DNA from: a virus
Reading direction: 5' to 3' (one strand)
Length of the DNA stretch: 31,471 bases
IMG/VR virus record: IMGVR_UViG_3300020193_000088
Span: 1-31,471 of that record
Shown: one piece after another, positions 8,139 to 15,714 of the stretch
How positions within the stretch are numbered: the first letter of the stretch is position 1
How the letters are laid out: every line of letters begins with the position of its first letter
The notes under the pieces: generated by a model
Databases searched by the model: none
What the model was told of the DNA's origin: nothing
What the model saw: the letters and a program-made list of their open reading frames with translations, nothing else
Position numbers and translations under genes: made by a program

Positions 8139-8554
8139 TGTCTCCCGAACGTAATAATGAAATATGTGAGAATCTTTTTAAGATCGCACAAAGTATAGCA
8201 CCAGTCAGGTCGTCGCGGCTGGCGGCATGTCTTGTGTATAAGAACGAAATATATGCTTATGGTTTCAGTAAAATGAAAACGCATCCTTTTCAAGTACGTT
8301 TTTTTAAAAATCCACAATCAATATACCTACATGCAGAAACTGACTGCATAAAAAACGCACTTCGTGTTACTAATGATAAAACTATAGCTAAGTCCACTCT
8401 TTATGTGGTTAGAGCAAAAAAGGATGTACACAATCACAAACTTTGGGTGTATGGTTTGGCGAAGCCGTGTCTTGGTTGCCAACGCGCCATAATTACGTAT
8501 GATATTAAAAATGTAATTTATACAACTAATGAAGGTCATTATAAATATATGTAA
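8138..8554 (+). CDS. Cytidine/deoxycytidylate deaminase-like protein
   Basis: Zinc-dependent deaminase fold. The HAE motif is in YLHAETDCIKNALR (about residues 63-76) and the paired cysteines are PCLGCQRAI (about 109-117), the His/Glu/Cys/Cys set that binds zinc and activates water. A conserved-looking block SSRLAACLVYKNEIYAYGFS precedes it. At 138 aa it is shorter than T4 dCMP deaminase and I see no allosteric insertion. The likely substrate is a cytosine nucleotide, which would supply dUMP to the ThyX encoded at 20005, but nucleic-acid deamination cannot be excluded from sequence. It is translationally coupled to the metalloprotease gene upstream. Confidence 0.8.
   Translation: MSPERNNEICENLFKIAQSIAPVRSSRLAACLVYKNEIYAYGFSKMKTHPFQVRFFKNPQSIYLHAETDCIKNALRVTNDKTIAKSTLYVVRAKKDVHNHKLWVYGLAKPCLGCQRAIITYDIKNVIYTTNEGHYKYM
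8540..8547 (+). promoter_or_regulatory. T4-type late promoter (TATAAATA)
   Basis: Exact octamer lying inside the last codons of the deaminase gene and about 33 bp before the ATG of the gene at 8581, which gives a leader of about 27 nt. It probably marks the switch from early/middle to late genes. Confidence 0.65.
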
Positions 8555-8580
8555 ATACTTCTACATCTACAGAGAATAAA

Positions 8581-9816
8581 ATGATGAATTATAAATCATT
8601 TTTAATAGAATCTAAAAATACGCACATGGAGCACATTGAAGATTTAATCTTTAATGAGGGAGTTTCTGGTGCGCGCACTGCTATTAACTTTTTACAAGAC
8701 CTTCGCAATATGTTGGCGGGGCATGCTCCATCTGCAAAAAACATTACCGTAAAGTGGGACGGAGCTCCTGCAATATTTGCTGGAATAGATCCTAGCGATG
8801 ATAAATTTTTTATCGCAAAAAAAGGATTATTTAATATCAAACCAGTAATGTACAAATCTCAAGATGATATTAATAACGATAATCGTCTTGCATCAGAGTT
8901 AAAAAAGAAATTCAAAATAGCATTTAATGAGTTTTCTAAGTTAGGAATCAAGTCTGGTGTTTATCAAGGCGATTTGATGTTTACAACAGGCGACATCAAA
9001 GTTGAAGATATAGAAAATGAAACATACTATACATTCCAACCAAATACAATAGTCTATGCTATTCCAGTAAAATCTCAATTAGGAAAAATCATACATAAAG
9101 CAAAGATCGGTGTTGTATGGCATACAACTTACACCGGCGAAAATATACGTAATATGAAAGCATCTTTTGGTAAAAATATAACAAAAAACTTTAAAAAAGT
9201 TCGAAGCATTTGGATGGATGACGCCACATATAAAGATGAATCTGGAACAGTAAATTTTACAAAGGACGAGACAACTAAAATCACAGAAATACTGTCAAAA
9301 GCAGGAATTATATTTAAAAAAATATCAAGCGATATACTTCAAACAATTTCTTCTAACGAAGAACTTAAGATAAGAATAAAGACATACAATAATACTTATG
9401 TTCGTGAAGGTAATCCTTTTCCGAACCCAAATAAACATGTGCATGGTCTATTTAATTACATTACTGATTATTATGATGAAGAAATAAAGAGTAAAAATAC
9501 TCCTGTTGGAAAACAGAATGTAATGAAAAAGAAAAAAGAAGCTATGATCATATTCCAAAATCCTAATGATCTTATCAACATATTCGAATTTATGAACTAT
9601 ATTATTCAAGCAAAGAGTATGATAGTAAATAAGCTGAATATGGCTTCTAAATTGAACATGAATACATTTTTAAGAACATCAAACGGATTTAAAGCAACAA
9701 GTCAAGAAGGATTTGTTGCAATAGACGATATTAAAGGAGTGGTCAAACTAGTAGATAGACTTGAATTTAGTAGGGCCAACTTTTCTGCAAATGTGATTAA
9801 AGGATGGAAGAAATAA
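8581..9816 (+). CDS. Conserved T4-like phage protein with ligase-type KxDG motif
   Basis: A 411-aa protein resembling a conserved family of marine T4-like phages that is usually annotated as unknown. Reading it directly, it carries several signatures of the covalent nucleotidyltransferase (DNA/RNA ligase, capping enzyme) superfamily in the right order: ITVKWDGAPAIF (K58-x-D60-G61, motif I-like), GVYQGDLMF (about 126-134, motif III-like), EGFVA (376-380, motif IV-like) and GVVKLVDR with K389 (motif V-like). The gap between the III-like and IV-like motifs is much longer than in RNA ligases, so a large insertion would be needed. It starts under a late promoter and heads the virion gene region. 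The ligase relation is inference; the conserved phage family is likelier than the function. Confidence 0.7.
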   Translation: MMNYKSFLIESKNTHMEHIEDLIFNEGVSGARTAINFLQDLRNMLAGHAPSAKNITVKWDGAPAIFAGIDPSDDKFFIAKKGLFNIKPVMYKSQDDINNDNRLASELKKKFKIAFNEFSKLGIKSGVYQGDLMFTTGDIKVEDIENETYYTFQPNTIVYAIPVKSQLGKIIHKAKIGVVWHTTYTGENIRNMKASFGKNITKNFKKVRSIWMDDATYKDESGTVNFTKDETTKITEILSKAGIIFKKISSDILQTISSNEELKIRIKTYNNTYVREGNPFPNPNKHVHGLFNYITDYYDEEIKSKNTPVGKQNVMKKKKEAMIIFQNPNDLINIFEFMNYIIQAKSMIVNKLNMASKLNMNTFLRTSNGFKATSQEGFVAIDDIKGVVKLVDRLEFSRANFSANVIKGWKK

Positions 9817-9862
9817 AAAAAACGAAATTCTAAGTTTCTGATTAAATAAAAATTTAAATAAT

Positions 9863-9870
9863 TATAAATA
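9863..9870 (+). promoter_or_regulatory. T4-type late promoter (TATAAATA)
   Basis: Exact octamer 46 bp before the ATG at 9917, in a 100-bp gap between genes. Expected leader about 40 nt, containing AGGAG at the correct distance from the start codon. Confidence 0.7.
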
Positions 9871-9916
9871 ATCACTATAAACTCCAAGTTAGGCCAAGGC
9901 AATCCTAGGAGATAAA

Positions 9917-10333
9917 ATGGCGATTATAAAAGATAAGACAAAAAAAAATTTGAATGTTGCTAATACCGTCCAGCACAAAAATTGGTTTAATAATATAATT
10001 AAAAAAATTAAACTATGGCACGCAGCAATAGGTATGTTTGTTGCCCTTACTAGTGCTTATTCTGGCGCCGCTGCAATTGGCCTTGATTTGCCAAGATTTG
10101 CTTGGCTTTCTGAATTAAGAAAAACAGAAGTAAAATTAAATGGTGTTCAACTTAGAATGGAAAGACTTCAAGCTGAATCGCTTCAAAGGGCGTGGTTAGA
10201 TATTGCAGCACGAATAGCTGAATTGGAAGCAAAAAAAATTAAAATTCCACAGTTACTAAAAACTCAAGAAGAGATGGTTAAACTTGAATTGCAATTTCAA
10301 TCCAATTTTGTTAGAGAATTGGAGATGAAATAA
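9917..10333 (+). CDS. Single-pass membrane protein with coiled coil, unknown function
   Basis: A 138-residue protein with a basic, Asn-rich N-terminus (1-30), one hydrophobic segment at about 34-55 (WHAAIGMFVALTSAYSGAAA) and a long amphipathic helical stretch (about 65-138; ELRKTEVKLNGVQLRMERLQ and on) that looks like a coiled coil. Orientation from the positive N-terminus would put the helix outside the cytoplasm. This layout recalls inner-membrane spanins, but the window has a better spanin pair at 17311-18121 and this gene sits among virion genes, so I leave it unassigned. AGGAG precedes the ATG, a late promoter lies upstream, and the stop overlaps the next start (TAATG). Confidence 0.7.
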   Translation: MAIIKDKTKKNLNVANTVQHKNWFNNIIKKIKLWHAAIGMFVALTSAYSGAAAIGLDLPRFAWLSELRKTEVKLNGVQLRMERLQAESLQRAWLDIAARIAELEAKKIKIPQLLKTQEEMVKLELQFQSNFVRELEMK

Positions 10334-11826
10334 TGACAAAAGTGGTATTTGCATTTGGTAGATTTAATCCACCTACTATTGGTCATCAAAAGCTAATAGA
10401 CAAAGTAAAATCTGAAGCTTCTAGAAAAGGCGCCACTCCTCGTGTGTATTTGTCTCATAGTCAAGATGCTAAAAGAAATCCTCTTGATTACAATACTAAA
10501 TTTCGCTTTGTAAAAAGAGCATTTGGAAATTTAGTTACAAAATCTTCTTCAAAAAATTTAGTTCAAATACTTAAAGAGCTTGGAGATGAAGGAGTAACTG
10601 AAGTAACCATAGTTGTAGGTTCAGATAGAGTAAAAGAGTTTAAAAAATTGTTAAAAACAGATTTTTATTTTAATAAAATTAATGTTATAAATGCTGGAGA
10701 GCGCGATCCAGATGCTAGCGATGTATCTGGTATGTCTGCATCAAAGATGAGAGAGGCTGCAGCCTCTGGCAATTATGCCATATTTAAGAAAGGTACCCCA
10801 AAAATGTTGTCTGAAAAAGATAAAAAAGACATGTATAATGAAATTCGTGATGTTATGGGCATTACTGAAGAAAAGAATAAAGAAACTGATGATATGAATA
10901 TGGATTCAGAACCAGATGACGAAGAGCTTGACAAATTTATGAATACACTGAATATTGACAAACTTGATGAAGAAGAAGATTCTATTTTTGATGAAGAGTA
11001 TGATGGCCAACAAGACCTTCAAGAGCGTCAACCACTTACCATTGCACAGCGGTTAAAAAGAGCGAGAGTAATGAGACGTTTGGCTCCTCGTATAAAGCGC
11101 AAACGCGAAATGCTTAAAAGACGTATGGCAGATACAACAAGACTGACTCGGCGCGCGCGCAAGGCAGCTATTAAATTCTTAAGACGCCGCGCTGCAGGAA
11201 GACAAGGAGTCCGTTATGCTTCTTTGGGACCATCGCAAAAGATTGCTATTGATAGACTTATCATGAAAAGAATGCCAATGGTTGGTCGAATTGCATCAAG
11301 AATTTTACCTCGCATTCGTAAAGCAGAACTTGAACGACTCAAAAAAGTACGCGCTGCAAAAAAAGAAGATGTAAATAATCACTTTAACAATTTTATTGCA
11401 GAACGTGAATTTGAAAATTTGCAAAAGAAAGCTGAAAAGAGTGGTATTCCACTTGATATCATTTTTGAATGTTACATCCGCGAAAGTGATTCAAAGAAAG
11501 CATTTGAGCGCGTCAATTCTTTTGTTTCTGGTGGCAAGGCAAGAGAAATTGATAGTGATTTAGTTGAGAAGTTAAATCAAATAAAAGAGGCCTCGAGCGC
11601 GATGGATCGTCTTAAGAAATTTGACAAGTCGAGAGAAGCAGCTGGAAAAAGACCTATATTCAAAAAGGACTTTGCAAAAAACTTCTTAACTGTAAAAATG
11701 AAGAGACCTGGAATGTTATCTGTTATGAATGTACCAGCAAAAGAAGTAGATCGGTATCGCAAAATTGGATTTGAAGTAGTGGATGACTTAGGTAGAACCC
11801 ATCATTCAACATCAGATAAAAAATAA
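10333..11826 (+). CDS. Cytidylyltransferase-like nucleotidyltransferase fused to basic late-protein domains
   Basis: Multidomain protein of 497 aa. Residues 1 to about 170 form a nucleotidyltransferase of the NMN-adenylyltransferase/cytidylyltransferase fold: GRFNPPTIGH (9-18) carries the T/HxGH signature and SGMSASKMREAA (132-143) matches the ISSTxxR-type motif. A strongly acidic linker follows (about 175-228), then a highly basic helical region (about 235-345; RLKRARVMRRLAPRIKRKRE). Next comes a helical module (about 362-410; KAEKSGIPLDIIFECYIRES and then RVNSFVSGG) and a C-terminal Lys-rich segment. The same helical module recurs in the gene at 12490. The enzymatic domain suggests transfer of a nucleotide to a phosphate acceptor (NAD-type metabolism is one option); the basic part could bind DNA or the capsid interior. 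Catalytic activity and virion location are inferred. Confidence 0.8.
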   Translation: MTKVVFAFGRFNPPTIGHQKLIDKVKSEASRKGATPRVYLSHSQDAKRNPLDYNTKFRFVKRAFGNLVTKSSSKNLVQILKELGDEGVTEVTIVVGSDRVKEFKKLLKTDFYFNKINVINAGERDPDASDVSGMSASKMREAAASGNYAIFKKGTPKMLSEKDKKDMYNEIRDVMGITEEKNKETDDMNMDSEPDDEELDKFMNTLNIDKLDEEEDSIFDEEYDGQQDLQERQPLTIAQRLKRARVMRRLAPRIKRKREMLKRRMADTTRLTRRARKAAIKFLRRRAAGRQGVRYASLGPSQKIAIDRLIMKRMPMVGRIASRILPRIRKAELERLKKVRAAKKEDVNNHFNNFIAEREFENLQKKAEKSGIPLDIIFECYIRESDSKKAFERVNSFVSGGKAREIDSDLVEKLNQIKEASSAMDRLKKFDKSREAAGKRPIFKKDFAKNFLTVKMKRPGMLSVMNVPAKEVDRYRKIGFEVVDDLGRTHHSTSDKK

Positions 11827-11841
11827 AAGGTGTAATATTTA

Positions 11842-12456
11842 ATGAGTATGATATATAAAACGTTTCTTAAAGAAGAATCGCAAGCCACTCTCAATATTTT
11901 TGATCTTGACGATACTCTTTTTCATACAAAGGCTAAAGTTAAAGTAATCAAAAATAATAAAGTGGTTCGTGAATTAGAAGCGAGTGAATACAATAATGAT
12001 AAATTAAATCCTGGTGAATCATATGATTATGGTCAATTTAGAAGTGCTGAAGTATTTAAGAAAACAGCTACACCAATTGGTAGAATGGTAGGAAAACTTA
12101 AAACTGTAATACGAAATATAACAACTGAAAAATCAAAAGTAATCATAGTAACTGCAAGAAAAGATTTTGATAATAAACAACTTTTCTTAAATACGCTTGA
12201 ATCCTATGGAATTGATATAAACAAATTGTATATTGAGCGCGCTGGTAATTTAGAACTTGGCTCCTCTGCAAAAAACAAAAGATTTATTTTTCACAAGTAT
12301 TTACGAGGCGGTCGTTTCATGAAAATACGTTTATTTGATGACAGTGTGAAAAATCTTAATTCTTTTTTGGCCCTTCAGAAATTATACTCAGATTATAAAT
12401 TTGAAGCGTGGCAAGTCAATAAAAATGGCACTGTTGAGCGATTTAAACACTTATAA
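11842..12456 (+). CDS. HAD-superfamily phosphatase/hydrolase
   Basis: Haloacid-dehalogenase fold phosphohydrolase. Motif I is NIFDLDDTLFHT (nucleophile D21, acid/base D23), motif II is VIIVTARKDF (T104), a lysine for motif III lies in SSAKNKRF (about 144-147), and motif IV is IRLFDDSVKNL (D166, D167). The 204-aa length with a small cap between motifs I and II fits phage polynucleotide-phosphatase-like or 5'-nucleotidase-like proteins; substrate cannot be read from sequence. It follows the nucleotidyltransferase gene by 15 nt with AAGG 11 nt before ATG. A second ATG two codons in (11848) is an alternative start. Confidence 0.85.
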   Translation: MSMIYKTFLKEESQATLNIFDLDDTLFHTKAKVKVIKNNKVVRELEASEYNNDKLNPGESYDYGQFRSAEVFKKTATPIGRMVGKLKTVIRNITTEKSKVIIVTARKDFDNKQLFLNTLESYGIDINKLYIERAGNLELGSSAKNKRFIFHKYLRGGRFMKIRLFDDSVKNLNSFLALQKLYSDYKFEAWQVNKNGTVERFKHL

Positions 12457-12459
12457 ATA
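12452..12459 (+). promoter_or_regulatory. T4-type late promoter (TATAAATA)
   Basis: Exact octamer overlapping the stop codon of the HAD gene and 31 bp before the ATG of the large late gene at 12490. AGGAGA at 12478-12483 supplies the ribosome site within the short leader. Confidence 0.7.
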
Positions 12460-12489
12460 GTAAAAAATATTGCGTTTAGGAGAACTATA

Positions 12490-14526
12490 ATGCCAGAAAA
12501 TTATTTCAGAAATCCAGACTCTCTCGTGAAAGTTGTTCGTGATATTATTGAAAAAAATGTGGCATCATCTTCACGCGCGTCAAAAGAAGACTCTACTCTA
12601 CCAGTGAGTGAAGTTAAAGAAAAGAATAAAAAAGAAAAGGCAGACACGGGTAAGAAAAAAGATGAAATTGATACTGAACCTAAATTGAAAGTTTCTAAAG
12701 TTTATGAAAAAAATGATATAAAATTTGACTCTTCTTATGAAGACGCAAGTGATAATAAAATGTCGGATGCTGAAATGGAGAAACGTGAAAAAATTGTTAA
12801 ATCATTAAAAAGTAAGACTGCTGACTTAAAGAAAAGATATGGTGATCGTTGGAAGGGCGTTATGTATGCTATAGCTACAAAAATGGCAGTGAAAGAAAAT
12901 TTTGAACTTGAATTAACAGAAGAAGAGATTGAAGAATTGGAAGAAGTAATTTCAAAATCAAAAGAATATGCTGTTGTTAATTCTTCAACCAACAAGATAA
13001 TTTCTTTAAGCAGCCAAAAAGAAGCACTAAAAATGTTGAAAAAATTAAATGCAAAAGAAAAAGGAAGTCATTATTTGGCATATACACTTATACGTAAAGT
13101 TGGTGATACTTTCAATTGGCCGTATAATGCGGCCAAGGCCAAGAGCATTGGAGAAGAAATTGAACTTAAATTAACAGAAGAAGAGATTGAAGAATTCGCG
13201 CGTGAAGAAGAAATTCAAGAAACAGCCGAAGCTGGCCTCGCTGCAAAGGCAGAAAAGTCTGGCGTTTCTATTGATATACTTCGCAAGGTGTATCGTCGTG
13301 GCGTTGCTGCATGGAATTCTGGTCATCGTCCAGGGACTACACCTCAACAATGGGGCATGGCTCGTGTTAACTCTTATATTACAAAAGGCAAAGGCACATA
13401 TCACGGTGCTGATAAAGACCTTCGTGAAGAAGAAAGCAATTTGTCTAGAGTAAGAAAAGACAAAGAATCTGGTCTTCCACAGAAATATGTAACAGGTTTA
13501 TCTGTCTCAACTGCTAAAGCAAGAGCAGCACATTGGCAAAAGATGAATAAAAAGAGTGATAAAGACCCATCAGCATATGAGCCAGCTCCAGGAGATGCTA
13601 CTGCTAAAACTAAATTAAGCAAGCATACACTAAAATATCGGGCAATGTTCGGTGAGAACATGGACGAAGAATTGTATGATGTATGTTGGAATGATAATGA
13701 GCAGGTTGATATAAAAATGATAGATAACAAAGAGGACGATTTCTCTGATCAAGCACAAGTGACGCCTACACCCGATATTTATGATATGGAAAGAAGTCGC
13801 TGTATTGCAAACGATGTTCTAAAAGAAATTGAAGAGAGTGATTCCATTCAGAAAACTAAAGAATCAACACTGGATCCTAAAATCTTGCAAGTAGTTCGTC
13901 AAGCTTTTGCTGATCCCACAGATAGACAATATATGATGCGTATACTTACTCGTGGCGCAGAAAAGTCTATGGCAAATCCTAAGCTTCGTCCATACATATC
14001 AACTCTTATGAATAAATTTCTTGATGCTACAAAAAATGATCCAACTGTATTTTCAAAGGTACGTTCTTACTTTAAAAAAGCGGCCGAAGATGGAGTTGTT
14101 GATGAAGCGATGCTTCCATCATTGAAATATATAAAGTTTCGTTCATTTAATCAAACTAATCGCGCCGATTTCGAAGAAGCCGATCTTGATGAAGGTCGTA
14201 GAGGTAGACCTCGCAGCAAAGATTCGGGTCCTGAAAGAATTGAGCCCGAAGATGGTGGTCTTGAGCCCATTCAGGTTCAGTTAAATAAAGCCATTAATTT
14301 ACGCGGAATGAAAGAAGTTGAGTTTATAAACGGCGATAAAGAAAAAGTGAATCCAGAATTGGCACGAACCGTTCTTAATAAAATCAATTCTTTACGTGGC
14401 GCCAAGGAAAAACAAATGGTTGTTCGTTTCATTATGAAATCTAAAAATAATTTACACAAATATGCAAATGATCCTGATGCTATGAAGCCTCAAAAACGCT
14501 TTTTATCATTTCGTTATTATAAATAA
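12490..14526 (+). CDS. Large modular late protein, probably virion-associated
   Basis: A 678-residue, highly charged, Lys/Glu-rich protein resembling modular structural-cluster proteins of marine T4-like phages. Modules in order: low-complexity charged N-terminus (1-90); KRYGDRWKGVMYAIATKMA (about 113-131); two LTEEEIEE acidic repeats (about 140 and 226); a helical module with KAEKSGVSIDILRKVYRRG and WGMARVNSYITKGKG (about 254-301); a Pro-rich block SAYEPAPGDATAKTKLSKHT followed by YRAMFGE; and a C-terminal helical domain (about 455-530) ahead of a GRRGRPRSKD basic patch. The KAEKSG...RVNS module is shared with the gene at 10333. Late promoter and position suggest packaging inside the head or on the virion; no enzymatic motif is visible. 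Confidence 0.75.
   Translation: MPENYFRNPDSLVKVVRDIIEKNVASSSRASKEDSTLPVSEVKEKNKKEKADTGKKKDEIDTEPKLKVSKVYEKNDIKFDSSYEDASDNKMSDAEMEKREKIVKSLKSKTADLKKRYGDRWKGVMYAIATKMAVKENFELELTEEEIEELEEVISKSKEYAVVNSSTNKIISLSSQKEALKMLKKLNAKEKGSHYLAYTLIRKVGDTFNWPYNAAKAKSIGEEIELKLTEEEIEEFAREEEIQETAEAGLAAKAEKSGVSIDILRKVYRRGVAAWNSGHRPGTTPQQWGMARVNSYITKGKGTYHGADKDLREEESNLSRVRKDKESGLPQKYVTGLSVSTAKARAAHWQKMNKKSDKDPSAYEPAPGDATAKTKLSKHTLKYRAMFGENMDEELYDVCWNDNEQVDIKMIDNKEDDFSDQAQVTPTPDIYDMERSRCIANDVLKEIEESDSIQKTKESTLDPKILQVVRQAFADPTDRQYMMRILTRGAEKSMANPKLRPYISTLMNKFLDATKNDPTVFSKVRSYFKKAAEDGVVDEAMLPSLKYIKFRSFNQTNRADFEEADLDEGRRGRPRSKDSGPERIEPEDGGLEPIQVQLNKAINLRGMKEVEFINGDKEKVNPELARTVLNKINSLRGAKEKQMVVRFIMKSKNNLHKYANDPDAMKPQKRFLSFRYYK
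12904..12939 (+). repeat. Direct repeat, copy 1 (LTEEEIEE coding)
   Basis: About 36 bp encoding ELELTEEEIEEL, repeated 258 bp downstream at 13162-13197 with only one or two base differences. Because even synonymous positions are conserved, it looks like a recent internal duplication within the gene at 12490. Confidence 0.75.
13162..13197 (+). repeat. Direct repeat, copy 2 (LTEEEIEE coding)
   Basis: Second copy of the 36-bp element at 12904-12939, encoding ELKLTEEEIEEF. The spacing of 258 bp is a multiple of three, so the reading frame is kept. Confidence 0.75.
14518..14525 (+). promoter_or_regulatory. T4-type late promoter (TATAAATA)
   Basis: Exact octamer overlapping the last codons of the large late gene. 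Transcription would be expected to start near 14531, only a few bases before the ATG of a 35-codon membrane peptide (14534) and about 140 nt before the virion-type gene at 14673. Confidence 0.65.
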
Positions 14527-14533
14527 TACAGTA

Positions 14534-14641
14534 ATGGTGAATAAAAAGACTACGATTAGTATTATGATTTGGGCTATTGCCATCATTATGTTTTTTGTTT
14601 TTAATTTTTTTTTGCTTACTATTTTTTGTTATGTTGAGTAG
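14534..14641 (+). CDS. Putative 35-aa single-span membrane peptide
   Basis: A small frame that fills most of the 146-bp gap before the gene at 14673. The product starts MVNKKTT and then has an uninterrupted hydrophobic run of about 24 residues (ISIMIWAIAIIMFFVFNFFL and on) ending in YVE: a basic N-terminus followed by one transmembrane helix. No ribosome site is visible, and the late promoter octamer ends 8 bp before the ATG, so the mRNA would be almost leaderless. Possible roles include a lysis accessory or inhibitor or a virion membrane peptide, but nothing identifies it. The clean membrane-helix pattern and exact fit between promoter and next ribosome site (AAAGGA at 14657) argue that it is real. 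Confidence 0.5.
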   Translation: MVNKKTTISIMIWAIAIIMFFVFNFFLLTIFCYVE

Positions 14642-14672
14642 GAAAACCGAAAAGAGAAAGGAACAATAACAA

Positions 14673-15368
14673 ATGTCTAGTTGGGATTTTAGACGAGAAA
14701 AAAATCAAGATAATACTGGCTCAACATCTTCAAACCCATCAGGTGGATTAAAGGCAGGTTTTCAGCCTTTTCCCACAGCTGGCTCTCTTGCTTCAAAGAG
14801 AAATGTAATTGCAACAGAAAAGGGTTGGGTTCGGCGCATTCACAGAAATAACAATGATGGCTCTGGCACACGTCAAATTGACGAAATACTTGTTGCTGCT
14901 AATCCAGCAGCAAGCGGTGGTTATGCTGCTGATAGTTTTCTAGGCAATCCAGATATTGCTCAAATTTATCTAGCTGATTCAAGTAATATACCTTTGACAT
15001 CAAGCACAATTGCAAATAATACAAGTTTTAGAGCGCATGTTGTATTTAATGAACCAATTAAATACAACACCTCGCCGGCGAGTGGTAAAATTAAACTAAC
15101 ATTCACGAACGTAGCCAACTCTTCGATAACAATGGTTGCGCAATCAACCGTGAGTAATAGTAACACTGGTATTCGTAATGCAAATAATACTCTTATATTT
15201 GCATTTACATCTGGTCCAGCAGGTTCGTATAAGATTAATGCGCAAACTTTATCAAATGCAACATCGACTGCTGTTGGTCTTTTGTCACTTAACAATAGTG
15301 AGTCCGCAAACTTGGTGGTTACTGGTGCAGTATCAAATTCAATCGGCACTATTATTGTTTCGGCATAA
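14673..15368 (+). CDS. Putative virion protein with Ig-like beta domain
   Basis: A 231-aa, Ser/Thr/Asn-rich protein with few charged residues in its second half, typical of decoration or tail-associated proteins. Residues about 1-75 are Gly/Ser-rich and end in a conserved-looking WVRRIHRNNNDGSGTRQIDE. Residues about 95-231 have alternating beta strands (FRAHVVFNEPIKY, GKIKLTFTNV, TLIFAFTSGPAGSYKI) resembling bacterial Ig-like domains of the SbsA kind. Downstream of a late promoter, with AAAGGA 10 nt before ATG. Assignment as a structural protein is from composition, context and similarity to cyanophage virion proteins as remembered; its place in the particle is unknown. Confidence 0.65.
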   Translation: MSSWDFRREKNQDNTGSTSSNPSGGLKAGFQPFPTAGSLASKRNVIATEKGWVRRIHRNNNDGSGTRQIDEILVAANPAASGGYAADSFLGNPDIAQIYLADSSNIPLTSSTIANNTSFRAHVVFNEPIKYNTSPASGKIKLTFTNVANSSITMVAQSTVSNSNTGIRNANNTLIFAFTSGPAGSYKINAQTLSNATSTAVGLLSLNNSESANLVVTGAVSNSIGTIIVSA

Positions 15369-15386
15369 TAAAGGAGTGATGTAATA

Positions 15387-15704
15387 ATGGCTGATAAGAA
15401 AGTAACGCAACTTACGAGTCTTGCGACTCCGGCGTCTGAAGATTTATTACTTATTATTGATGACCCATCGGGTACACCAGTAAGTAAACAAATTAGTGTG
15501 AAAAATCTCGCTGGTGGTTTGCCAAACACAGCCATCAGCGGGTCTTTTATTGTAAGTAGTAATTCAATCAGAATAACTACACCAAAAACACCAGCATCGG
15601 CGAGCGCGACTGGTACAGCTGGAGATATTGCATGGGATACTAGTTTTATATATGTTTGTGTAGCCACAAATACTTGGAAGAGAGTGGCCATATCTACTTT
15701 TTAA
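15387..15704 (+). CDS. Small virion/tail-type protein
   Basis: A 105-aa protein with the look of phage tail-fibre or collar-associated modules: N-terminal KVTQLTSLATPASEDLLLII with a DPSGTPVSKQISVKNL segment (a motif common in tail-fibre N-termini), and a C-terminal ASATGTAGDIAWDTSFIYVC followed by ATNTWKRVAI, a repeat-like beta unit often seen in T4-like marine phage structural proteins. AAGGAG lies 10 nt before ATG, 18 nt after the preceding virion-type gene; the two probably form one transcript. Confidence 0.7.
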   Translation: MADKKVTQLTSLATPASEDLLLIIDDPSGTPVSKQISVKNLAGGLPNTAISGSFIVSSNSIRITTPKTPASASATGTAGDIAWDTSFIYVCVATNTWKRVAISTF

Positions 15705-15714
15705 TGGTTTGTAA

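Noticed and set aside
9917-10333. Second inner-membrane spanin
   Set aside because: It has one membrane helix and a coiled coil, but it is far from the endolysin and has no lipoprotein partner, so the layout alone is not enough.
14966-15691. Long minus-strand reading frame (241 codons)
   Set aside because: It is antisense to two + strand genes that have ribosome sites, a late promoter and recognisable virion-type sequence. The antisense product looks like a low-complexity hydrophobic shadow and no minus-strand gene is otherwise present.
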